Positions 42,493-49,413 of a stretch of DNA of 64,000 bases are shown here, piece after piece. The stretch covers positions 62,001 through 126,000 of the forward strand of contig NZ_PYGA01000010.1 of NCBI RefSeq assembly GCF_003014485.1, in the 5' to 3' direction. Numbering within the stretch: position 1 is the stretch's first letter; every line of letters starts with the position of its first letter. The notes under the pieces were generated by a model, which worked only from the letters and a program-made list of their open reading frames with translations, had not been told where the DNA came from and did not search any database. Source of the DNA: Murinocardiopsis flavida (GTDB lineage: Bacteria; Actinomycetota; Actinomycetes; Streptosporangiales; Streptosporangiaceae). The translations under genes and the position numbers were made by a program.

Positions 42493-43274
42493 CCGGCCAC
42501 CACGCGACTCCGTCGGTTTCGGTGCACGTCAGCGCCGACGACCTGGCGAAGGTCACCGCGGCACGCATCGTCCCCGTCCTGGTCGACGCCCAGTCGGCGC
42601 GGGGGGCCGCGTCCATCGTCCTGACCGGCGGCGGCATCGGCACCGCCGTGCTCGCCGAACTCGCGAAGTCCCCCGCGCGCGACGCCGTCGACTGGCGGCG
42701 GCTCGACGTGTGGTGGGGCGACGAGCGCTTCCTGCCTTCGGGCGACCCGGAGCGCAACGAGACCGGCGCGCGCGCCGCGCTGCTCGACCACGTCGACCTC
42801 GACCCGGCACGGGTGCACCCGATGCCGACGCCCGGCGAGGGCACCCCCGAGGACGGCGCGGCCCGCTACGCCGAGGCCCTGCGCGCCGCGGCCCGGCCGG
42901 AGGACCACGCCGACGTCCCGTCCTTCGACATCTGCCTGCTCGGTATCGGCCCCGACACCCACGTCGCCTCGCTGTTCCCCGAGCAGCCCGCGCTGTACGA
43001 GGGCGAGCGGACGGTGGTGGCGGTGCACGGCGCGCCGAAACCGCCGCCCACCCGGGTTTCGCTGACCCTGCCCGCCATCGGGGCGGCCCGCGAGGTGTGG
43101 CTGCTCGCCTCGGGCGAGGCGAAGGCCGACGCCGTGCGCCTCGCCCTGGGCGCGGCGGGCCCGGTCCAGGTCCCCGCTTCAGGGGCGCGCGGCCGCTCGC
43201 GGACCCTGGTCCTCCTCGACCGCGCCGCCGCAGGCCGCCTCCCCGCCGCCCTAGCCGTCCCCGGCCACTCCTGA
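42489..43274 (+). CDS. pgl: 6-phosphogluconolactonase
   Basis: A 261-residue member of the NagB/DevB-type isomerase fold that hydrolyses 6-phosphogluconolactone. Motifs are IVLTGGGIGTAVLAEL, WWGDERFLPSGDPERNETGA, the signature LLGIGPDTHVASLFP (one residue differs from the usual GMGPDGHIASLFP: Thr replaces Gly), and RVSLTLPAI near the end. The GTG start at 42489 overlaps the opcA stop (GTGA). It completes the oxidative pentose phosphate genes. Confidence 0.94.
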   Translation: MTGHHATPSVSVHVSADDLAKVTAARIVPVLVDAQSARGAASIVLTGGGIGTAVLAELAKSPARDAVDWRRLDVWWGDERFLPSGDPERNETGARAALLDHVDLDPARVHPMPTPGEGTPEDGAARYAEALRAAARPEDHADVPSFDICLLGIGPDTHVASLFPEQPALYEGERTVVAVHGAPKPPPTRVSLTLPAIGAAREVWLLASGEAKADAVRLALGAAGPVQVPASGARGRSRTLVLLDRAAAGRLPAALAVPGHS

Positions 43275-43494
43275 ACGCCCCCGGCGGCAGGCACCGCATC
43301 GGGGACGGCACGCGTCCGGCGCCTCGAATCGGCCGACCACCCCCGTACCGCGGTGTGAGGGCGGTCGGACTCCGCGGTTCGCATGATCCCGCTCATCGGA
43401 CAGGGCCGCCGGGCCGACCGGCCCTGGCAGAAGGGCTGGCGAAGACGGCAGGCGAGACCGCACGTTCGGAGCACGACCGGTCGCGGCCGTTCCT

Positions 43495-43524
43495 CTGACA
43501 CGGGGCGGACCACACGATTACAGT
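43495..43524 (+). promoter_or_regulatory. candidate promoter for the zinc-ribbon/methyltransferase operon
   Basis: CTGACA (43495-43500) and TACAGT (43519-43524) are 18 bp apart and resemble sigma-A -35 and -10 boxes. The AGGAGG site at 43545-43550 and the TTG start at 43555 follow. The remaining gap from 43275 has no gene. Confidence 0.4.
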
Positions 43525-43554
43525 CGAGGAGGCCGTCCGACCGCAGGAGGCACG

Positions 43555-43770
43555 TTGAACACGACCACCGCCAGACGCGATGCCCGCGGACCCGCCGTAA
43601 CGCCCGGCAGAAACGACCACCCGGTCTCCTTGCCCCTGTCCACCCGTGCTGCCGACTGCTCCAACTGCGGTGGGTCGGGAAAGATCTGGCTGGAGAGCGA
43701 CGGGAGCGGCCCGTGAAAGGGCAAGCAGCTAGTTGACTGCCCCTCGTGCAACGGAAGCGGTCAGGCGTGA
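43555..43770 (+). pseudogene. small CxxCxGxG zinc-ribbon protein gene with in-frame TGA
   Basis: A TTG start at 43555 follows a perfect AGGAGG (4-bp gap). The 71-codon frame begins MNTTTARRDARGPAVTP and carries two half-ribbons, CSNCGGSG before and CPSCNGSG after an in-frame TGA at 43714-43716 (codon 54). The final TGA at 43768-43770 overlaps the GTG of the next gene, so the frame appears intact and coupled apart from that one codon. The two Cys pairs, in DnaJ-like CxxCxGxG repeats, would only form a ribbon if the stop is read through. A nonsense change or a sequencing error is the simplest reading. Confidence 0.6.
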
Positions 43771-44852
43771 ATCCGGACCTGGACGACCTGCACACCCGGC
43801 TCATCGAGCGGATGAAGGCCCCCGACGAGATCCGGGCCGCCTTCGCCGCCCACCCCCGCCACCGCTTCATACCCGACCTGGTATGGCCCGAACCCCAAGG
43901 GTTGCCGCTCGCCCGCTCCGCCGATCCCCGGCGCTGGGCCGCCTACGTCTACGACGACGACGCGGTGGTCACGCAGGCCAACGACGGCGGCAGTGGAATG
44001 ATCAACACCCCCTCGTCCTCCTCCTCCGCGCCCGAGATGATGGCCGGCATGATCGAAGCGGCCGGGGTGGCGCCCGGCGCTCGGGTGCTTGAGATCGGCA
44101 CCGGAACCGGGTGGAACGCCGCCGTCCTGGCCTCCTTGGTCGGGCCCTCCGGCAGTGTCACCTCGGTGGAGATCGAACGCGAGGTGGCGGAGCAGGCGCG
44201 CGAACGTCTCGCCGGGACCGGGGTGCGGGTGATCGTCGGCGCTGTGCCGACAGAGGGGGTCTACGACGCGGTCATTGCCACTTGCTCGGCCCACCGTGTC
44301 CCCCTGGAGTGGGTGCGCCACCTGTCCGCCGAAGGAGTCCTGGTCCTACCGTGGGCGCCCTACGAGTCGGGCGGTCCGACCCCAATCGCCGCACTGTCCG
44401 GGGGCCGCGAAGGGCGTTTCACTGGGGACGGATCGTTCATGCGCGACCGCACCCAGCGTGTGCCCGCCCCGCGCTTCCCCGGCATGGGCAGGGAGATCGA
44501 GCGGAAGGGCGCAGTGCCCTTCGGTGCTGAGGAGTTGCTGGAGCGGGACCTGCTGACCCGCCTGGTGCTCGCCTCTCCCGGCATCTGGATCACTCTGGGA
44601 GCGCGGCCCTGGCAGGAGGCGACGGCCCCGATCATCGCTCTGGAAGCCGGGGAGTCCTGGGCCTATCTGTGGCCGGACGGCTCCACCACCGGCGGCGGCC
44701 CCAGCGACCTGCCCGCCGAGCTTGCGGAGATCCACGCTGTCCTGGACGGCGCGGGGTGGCCGGAGTTGACGGAGTTCACCCTGGAGGTATTGGACGACCG
44801 ACCTCACCGTGTCCGGGCTGCGGGCCTCGGCCCCTGGGACCACCATCTGTAG
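43767..44852 (+). CDS. PCMT-like SAM-dependent methyltransferase
   Basis: A 361-residue class I methyltransferase. Motif I is VLEIGTGTGWNAAVLASLVG, with SVEIEREVAEQARERL and YDAVIATCSAHRVPLEW after it. The N-terminal region HPRHRFIPDLVWP and the VVTQANDGGSGMINTPSSSS segment match the protein-L-isoaspartate O-methyltransferase family as found in actinomycete regulatory and peptide-modification loci. The C-terminal ~130 residues are specific to this group. The GTG at 43767 overlaps the stop of the zinc-ribbon frame. Its true substrate may be a small peptide or protein other than isoaspartyl damage. Confidence 0.85.
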   Translation: MNPDLDDLHTRLIERMKAPDEIRAAFAAHPRHRFIPDLVWPEPQGLPLARSADPRRWAAYVYDDDAVVTQANDGGSGMINTPSSSSSAPEMMAGMIEAAGVAPGARVLEIGTGTGWNAAVLASLVGPSGSVTSVEIEREVAEQARERLAGTGVRVIVGAVPTEGVYDAVIATCSAHRVPLEWVRHLSAEGVLVLPWAPYESGGPTPIAALSGGREGRFTGDGSFMRDRTQRVPAPRFPGMGREIERKGAVPFGAEELLERDLLTRLVLASPGIWITLGARPWQEATAPIIALEAGESWAYLWPDGSTTGGGPSDLPAELAEIHAVLDGAGWPELTEFTLEVLDDRPHRVRAAGLGPWDHHL

Positions 44853-44885
44853 GCAGCAACGAGAGTTCGATCCTGAGGAGATGGC

Positions 44886-45368
44886 ATGACGCGGATCGGG
44901 ATCACCGGTCACTCGAATCTTTCGGCCGACAGTGTTCCCCTCGTGCGCGAGGCGCTGGCCGAGTTGCTCGCGCCGTACAGCGACGGCGACCTGGTCGGCC
45001 TGTCCTGCCTCGCGCGCGGTGCCGACCAGATCTTCGCCGAGGTCGTGTTGGACGCCCGCGGGAAGTTGGAGGTGGTGCTCCCCTCGGTCGACTACCGCGA
45101 GGCCAAGGTCAAGCCGCACAATCTCGACCAGTTCGACGCTCTCTTGATGCGCTCGACGCTGGTCCGCTACATGCCGCACAGGACCGCGGGCCGAGAAGCC
45201 TACGAGGACGCGAACGAAGCGATCCTGGGCGGAGTCGACCGGCTCGTCGCCGTCTGGGACGGGCAACCATCGGGCGGAAAGGGCGGCACCGGCGACGCGG
45301 TCGAGGCCGCACGCGGGCGCGGTGTGCCGGTGGACGTGGTCTGGCCGAACGGCGCTCGCCGAGAGTGA
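44886..45368 (+). CDS. SLOG-like nucleotide-binding protein
   Basis: A 160-residue Rossmannoid protein starting MTRIGITGHSNLSADSVPLV. The GITGHSNL loop, VGLSCLARGADQIFAEVVLD and VVLPSVDYREAKV resemble the SLOG superfamily (DprA/LOG-like), whose members bind or cleave nucleotides or their derivatives and often occur in signalling or conflict loci. The VDRLVAVWDGQPSGGKGGTG segment is a typical second glycine-rich loop of these proteins. It follows the methyltransferase by 33 bp with GAGGAG before the ATG, so it is in the same operon. Confidence 0.75.
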   Translation: MTRIGITGHSNLSADSVPLVREALAELLAPYSDGDLVGLSCLARGADQIFAEVVLDARGKLEVVLPSVDYREAKVKPHNLDQFDALLMRSTLVRYMPHRTAGREAYEDANEAILGGVDRLVAVWDGQPSGGKGGTGDAVEAARGRGVPVDVVWPNGARRE

Positions 45369-45518
45369 GTCGTCGCCTGACAGATAGAGGACCGGTCGCG
45401 CACCCCCGCCTCCGCCCCCGACGATCATTACGTGTTCCCTCGACCGCAGGCGGATTTTCCGTTTCGTGAGTTCGGAACGCCTGCGGGGCGGCCTTGTCGC
45501 CGAGCCGCGTGCGGGCAT

Positions 45519-45560
45519 GCGGTAGGAAAAAGCAGCGCCAAAGGCGGGTGAGTGCCGAGG
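45519..45560 (+). repeat. GCGGTAGGAAAA repeat, copy 1
   Basis: GCGGTAGGAAAAAGCAGCGC, then CAAAGGCGGG. An inverted copy at 45700-45741 and a shorter inverted one at 45764-45803 flank the central palindrome, so the three form a nested inverted-repeat structure. Confidence 0.6.
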
Positions 45561-45604
45561 TGGACGGTCTTCCGCGGCTCGCCAGCACTCCGCCCACCCC
45601 CTTC

Positions 45605-45666
45605 GCCGATCTTGACGAACCGGTTCCCTCAATCGCGATTGAGGGAACCGGTTCGTCAAGATCGGC
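45605..45666. repeat. 62-bp perfect palindrome
   Basis: From GCCGATCTTGACGAACCGGT to its exact complement there are 31-bp arms and no loop; the centre is AATCGCGATT. It lies between the end of the SLOG-like gene (stop 45368) and the convergent DUF397 gene (stop 45895). It could terminate transcription from both sides but has no U-run, and it is far (about 235 bp) from either gene. The 45369-45894 gap has no other gene. Confidence 0.8.
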
Positions 45667-45699
45667 AACAGAACTCGGCACGCCGTCGATCACCGCCGA

Positions 45700-45803
45700 C
45701 CTGGGCCGCCTGCCGCCCTTGGTTCCGCCTTTTCCTACCGCAGGCCGCTCAGGTGATCACCCACCCCAAGCACCCACGGCCCTTGGCGCCGCTTTTCCCG
45801 CAG
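45700..45803 (-). repeat. GCGGTAGGAAAA repeat, copies 2 and 3 (inverted)
   Basis: Read on the minus strand, 45700-45741 gives GCGGTAGGAAAAGGCGGAAC, then CAAGGGCGG. A third related unit (CTGCGGGAAAAGCGGCGCCA on the minus strand) is at 45764-45803. Copy 1 is on the other side of the palindrome in opposite orientation. Confidence 0.55.
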
Positions 45804-45894
45804 ACCACCCGCATCCCGGCAGCGCACAAGGCCGCCCAACGAAGCGGAGCCGCCGGCGAGCGCACGGGGAGTTTGAGGCGGTAGTAAGCGGCGT

Positions 45895-46146
45895 TCAGCC
45901 GAGGTGGAAGTCGAACTCTCCGGCGCGCATGCCCTGCGCGAAGGCAGCCCACTCCTCACGGGTGTAGACGATCACCGCACCCTCAGGGTGGTGACTGTGC
46001 CGCACCGCGACCCGGCCGGAGCCGTCGTCCAACGGGCCAGCCTCGACGCAGCTCCCGCCGCCGTTGGTGCTGTAGCTGCTGATGTGCCAAGCGACGCCCG
46101 CCCGCTCTTGCTCCGGAAGCTCCTGCGGCGTCGAGCTGGTGGTCAC
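45895..46146 (-). CDS. DUF397 protein
   Basis: An 83-residue protein starting (GTG) MTTSSTPQELPEQERAGVAW. It has the DUF397 core WHISSYSTNGGGSCVEAGPL, VAVRHSHHPEGAVIVYTREE, and W-AFAQGMRAGEF. DUF397 genes are paired with XRE/DUF5753 regulators throughout Streptomyces and relatives (for example the BldB and WhiJ groups) and modulate development or defence functions. The start overlaps the stop of the regulator gene by one base (TAGTG), so the two are co-translated. Confidence 0.93.
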   Translation of the reverse strand: MTTSSTPQELPEQERAGVAWHISSYSTNGGGSCVEAGPLDDGSGRVAVRHSHHPEGAVIVYTREEWAAFAQGMRAGEFDFHLG

Positions 46147-47006
46147 TATCTCTCCTCGATCAAGCCCGAGATGAACTCGGCGGACTCGGTGGGGGACATT
46201 GATGCCTCCCACAACCGATCGTAGCGCCGAGCAATCGATTCGGAATCGGGGGATTCTATGTAGAGAGCGCCTTTCAGCGTCTCCACATACGCGACTTCGG
46301 GGTAAGGGTCGGCCATCGTGAAGAGATTGAAGGGACCCGTCGGGCTCGCGTGCGCCCCGGCTCTGAACGGCAGGACCCGTACGGTGATTGCATCCCGTTC
46401 CGACATCTCCAGCAGGTGACGCATCTGCGTCCGCATGACCTCTGGTCCGCCGACCTGGCGGCGCAGCACCGCCTCGTCCAGGACCGAACGGAGCGTCGGC
46501 GGATCATCGCGGTCGAGGATGGCTTGGCGCGCCATGCGCAGTTCGATCCATCGGTCGATCTGCGCGGCTGTCGCTGTCCGATCGTCCGCGACCATGACCG
46601 CGCGTGCGTACTCCCTGGTTTGCAGGAGACCCGGCAGGACGGTGTTGTCGAACAGCAACTGCTCGGTGGCCAACTCTTCGACCCAGACGAAGTCGATGAA
46701 CCAGTCCTCGACCTCTCCCGTGTAGCCGTCCCACCAACCGGGCTGCCATACGGCATCCGCCAGGTGCAGCATGTTCTTCCGCTGCTTGGCGTCGCTGACC
46801 CCGTAGAAGTCCAGGAGTGCCAGCACTTCCGAGGAGCGAATCGGGTACATCCCGCTCTCGAACCGGCTGATCGTGCCCGCGCTGCGCTTCAGGAACTCCC
46901 CGACCTCATCGAGTTTGACCCCGTTGGCATCGCGCAGGGTTCGCAGCTTCTCCCCCAGCCAGCGGGCACGGAGTGTGGCCCGTTTGGGTCGTCCGATGGA
47001 AGCCAC
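46146..47006 (-). CDS. XRE helix-turn-helix regulator with DUF5753 domain
   Basis: A 286-residue regulator. The N-terminal HTH has LGEKLRTLRDANGVKLDEVG, then RSAGTISRFESGMYP (about residues 15-55). The DUF5753 ligand/effector domain carries YTGEVEDWFIDFVWVEELAT, PGLLQTREYARAVM, and the C-terminal MRHLLEMSERDAITVRVLPF segment. The GTG at 47006 is chosen because AAGGAG lies 6 bp upstream; an upstream start would add a disordered tail. It works with the overlapping DUF397 gene. The pair is convergent with the zinc-ribbon/methyltransferase/SLOG operon, which it may regulate. Confidence 0.92.
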   Translation of the reverse strand: MASIGRPKRATLRARWLGEKLRTLRDANGVKLDEVGEFLKRSAGTISRFESGMYPIRSSEVLALLDFYGVSDAKQRKNMLHLADAVWQPGWWDGYTGEVEDWFIDFVWVEELATEQLLFDNTVLPGLLQTREYARAVMVADDRTATAAQIDRWIELRMARQAILDRDDPPTLRSVLDEAVLRRQVGGPEVMRTQMRHLLEMSERDAITVRVLPFRAGAHASPTGPFNLFTMADPYPEVAYVETLKGALYIESPDSESIARRYDRLWEASMSPTESAEFISGLIEER

Positions 47007-47122
47007 GGGATCTCCTTCGTAGGGGGGCGCTCGATCCACTCCCTCGCGGACCCGAGGCGCTTCGCCGAGCGGGTCGGCGGCCTGCTCGTCTGGGCTTGAT
47101 GTGGGAGTGACGTCCCTATAGG

Positions 47123-47175
47123 CGGCACGGGGTGAGCGGGGCGCTCTCATCGGAGGTCCTGCTCACCCCGTGCCG
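47123..47175 (-). terminator. hairpin terminator after the small membrane protein gene
   Basis: CGGCACGGGGTGAGC (47123-47137) is exactly complementary to 47161-47175, with a 23-nt loop. It lies beyond the stop of the minus-strand gene ending at 47230. Confidence 0.65.
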
Positions 47176-47229
47176 GACGCCGCGGTGCTCGGGTGCCGCC
47201 CGCCGACGTCCGGTCCGGTCGGCGCGGGG

Positions 47230-47511
47230 TCAGGGGCGGTTGCGCCGCGAGACGTAGGTGCCGAGGAAGCCGAGGCCGCCGCAGGCGATCATGACCAGTC
47301 CCCACCACAGGTTGATGTTGTAGCCGAGGCTCTTCTCCGTCTGCTCGGGCGGGCCGAACAGGCCGTACAGGGCGATGAGCACCCCGAACACGGCAAGCAG
47401 GGCGCCGATGTAGTTCCCGATGGCGATGACGTGGCTGCCGCCCTCGGAACCGCTGTGCTCCGTACCGCTGTGCTCCGTACCGCCGGGCTCAGTGCCGCTG
47501 GGTTCCGTCAT
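47230..47511 (-). CDS. small two-TM membrane protein, transporter partner
   Basis: A 93-residue protein. A Thr/Glu/Ser/Gly-rich N-terminal tail (TEHSG repeated) precedes two hydrophobic helices, IGNYIGALLAVFGVLIALYG and WWGLVMIACGGLGFLGTYV, and a basic end RRNRP. It starts 25 bp after the symporter stop on the same strand, so it is probably translated from the same mRNA. The size and two-helix topology are like the small accessory proteins that accompany sodium:solute symporters. I know no family name for it. Confidence 0.7.
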   Translation of the reverse strand: MTEPSGTEPGGTEHSGTEHSGSEGGSHVIAIGNYIGALLAVFGVLIALYGLFGPPEQTEKSLGYNINLWWGLVMIACGGLGFLGTYVSRRNRP

Positions 47512-47536
47512 GGGACCGACCCTCCTTCCCTCCTTG

Positions 47537-49192
47537 CTAGAAGAACACGATGTTGACGCCGAGGGTCAGCACCAGCGCCCCGGTGGCGAGCAGCCAGGGC
47601 TTCTTGTACCAGGCCGGTTCGTGCGCCCGGGCGCGCTCGGTGAGGCTGTACACCAGGCCGCGCAGGTCCGCCTCGGGCTTGGGCGCGGTGAGCATCGACA
47701 CCGCCACCCCCACGACCATGGCGACGCCCCAGGCGATGCACGCGCGCCAGAGGTTGCCCGCCATGGGGCTGCCCCAGACGAGGACCCCGGCGAGCTCGGC
47801 GGCGAAGATCGCGAGCGCCACCGCCGTGCCGGACACCAGGCCGGCGAACCCGCCCCAGGGCGTGGTGCGCTTCCAGAACATGCCGAGCAGGAAGGTCGCG
47901 AACAGTGGGGCGAAGAAGACGCCGTGCAGCAGCTGCACGTAGTCCATGATGCTCGCGAACCCGAGCACGATGTAGGCCGCGCCGACGCTGAGCACCATCC
48001 CGCCGATGGTGGCGATGCGACCCATGCGGACGTAGTGCGCGTCGTCGGCGTCGGGCTTGATGTAGGCGCGGTAGATGTCGTAGGTCCACACCGTGTTCAT
48101 GGCGGTGACGTTGCCGGCCATGCCGCTCATGAACGACGCGAGGAGCGCCACCAGGCCGACGCCGAGCATCCCCGAGGGGAAGTACTGCGCCATGGCGTAG
48201 GGGATGGCCATGTTGTAGGAGTTCCCGATCCCGCCGCCGCCCTGGCCGAGTTCGGGCATCACCGACAGCACGATGAGGCCGGGGAAGATCGCGAGGACCC
48301 CGTAGAGGATCTTGGGGAACGCGGCGATCAGGGGTGTGCGCTGCGCCGCCGCCTCGTCCTCGGCGGCCAGCGCCCGCTGCACGACGAGGAAGTCGGTGCA
48401 CCAGTACCCGAAGGACAGGAAGAACCCGAGCCCCAGCGCGATACCGAACCACTGGATGGCCATGGGGTTGTCGGTGCCGCCGGTGTCGGCCCACAGGTGG
48501 AAGAACTCCGGTTTCGCGACGGCCTCCTTCAGGCCGTCCCACCCGCCGACGTCGATCAGGCCGATGACCACCAGCGGCACGAGGCCGAGGGTGATCAGGA
48601 AGAACTGGAGCACCTCGTTGTAGATGGAGGACGACAGCCCGCCCAGCGTCACGTACGCCAGCACGATGACCGCCGAGACGAGGATGCTGATGTGCAGCGA
48701 CCAGCCGAGGACCAGTTGCAGCACGATCGCCATGGCGTACATGTTGATGCCGCTCATGAGCACCATCAGCACGGCGAAGGTGATCGCGTTGAACCCGCGG
48801 GTGGCCTCGTTGTAGCGGAGCTTCAGGAAGCCGGGCACCGAGTGGGTCCGGCTGCCGTAGTAGAAGGGGATCATGAACAGCGCGACGAACACCATCGCGG
48901 GGATGGCGCCGATCCAGTAGAAGTGCGCCTGCATGATGCCGTACTGGGCGGCGCCCGCGCCCATGCCGAGGACTTCGAGCGCGCCCAGGTTGGCGCCGAG
49001 GAACGCCAGCCCGGTGACCCAGCTCGGCAGCGAGCGCCCGGAGAGGAAGTAGTCCTCGGAAGACTTCATCCGGCTGCGCAGCGCGAGACCGATTCCGATC
49101 GTGAATGCGAAGTAGAGAGCGATGAGCAGGTAGTCGAGCCACGAGTCGTCGATGGAGATCGGCGGCTGGGACGCGGCCGCGAGATTCGTCAT
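47537..49192 (-). CDS. sodium:solute symporter (SSS family)
   Basis: A 551-residue transporter with about 13-14 hydrophobic segments. It shows EDYFLSGRSLPSWVTGLAFL (the SSS N-terminal signature), GLSSSIYNEVLQFFLITLGL, TDFLVVQRALAAEDE (typical of the SSS sugar/solute branch), and ASFMSGMAGNVTAMNTVWTY. It imports an unknown solute, possibly a sugar or organic acid, with Na+. The ATG at 49192 is preferred to an upstream start. It is the first gene of a two-gene unit with the small membrane protein. Confidence 0.9.
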   Translation of the reverse strand: MTNLAAASQPPISIDDSWLDYLLIALYFAFTIGIGLALRSRMKSSEDYFLSGRSLPSWVTGLAFLGANLGALEVLGMGAGAAQYGIMQAHFYWIGAIPAMVFVALFMIPFYYGSRTHSVPGFLKLRYNEATRGFNAITFAVLMVLMSGINMYAMAIVLQLVLGWSLHISILVSAVIVLAYVTLGGLSSSIYNEVLQFFLITLGLVPLVVIGLIDVGGWDGLKEAVAKPEFFHLWADTGGTDNPMAIQWFGIALGLGFFLSFGYWCTDFLVVQRALAAEDEAAAQRTPLIAAFPKILYGVLAIFPGLIVLSVMPELGQGGGGIGNSYNMAIPYAMAQYFPSGMLGVGLVALLASFMSGMAGNVTAMNTVWTYDIYRAYIKPDADDAHYVRMGRIATIGGMVLSVGAAYIVLGFASIMDYVQLLHGVFFAPLFATFLLGMFWKRTTPWGGFAGLVSGTAVALAIFAAELAGVLVWGSPMAGNLWRACIAWGVAMVVGVAVSMLTAPKPEADLRGLVYSLTERARAHEPAWYKKPWLLATGALVLTLGVNIVFF

Positions 49193-49366
49193 CGGGCCTC
49201 CAGCGGTCCTTTGTTGTGTGTGCGCCCCCCGTTTTCCCGGTGTGCCGCGGCCAAAACGTCGCCCTCCCCAGCAGCCCTGGCCGTGCCAGCCGCCCGCCCG
49301 GCCGCCCCACACCAGCCGTCCCGGCCGCGATCCCGCGGGGACACGACCGATCGACAGTGATCGGCA

Positions 49367-49407
49367 GGCGTCCCGCCGTCCCCGTTGCTCCGGGACGGCG
49401 GGACGCC
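49367..49407 (-). terminator. hairpin terminator after actP
   Basis: GGCGTCCCGCCGTCCC (49367-49382) pairs perfectly with 49392-49407 around a 9-nt loop, starting 6 bp past the stop of the minus-strand gene ending at 49414. Confidence 0.8.
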
Positions 49408-49413
49408 GGGTGC

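Noticed and set aside
43714-43716. TGA as a selenocysteine codon.
   Set aside because: It lies in the linker between two CxxC pairs, not in a redox position, and no SECIS-like stem was evident just downstream.
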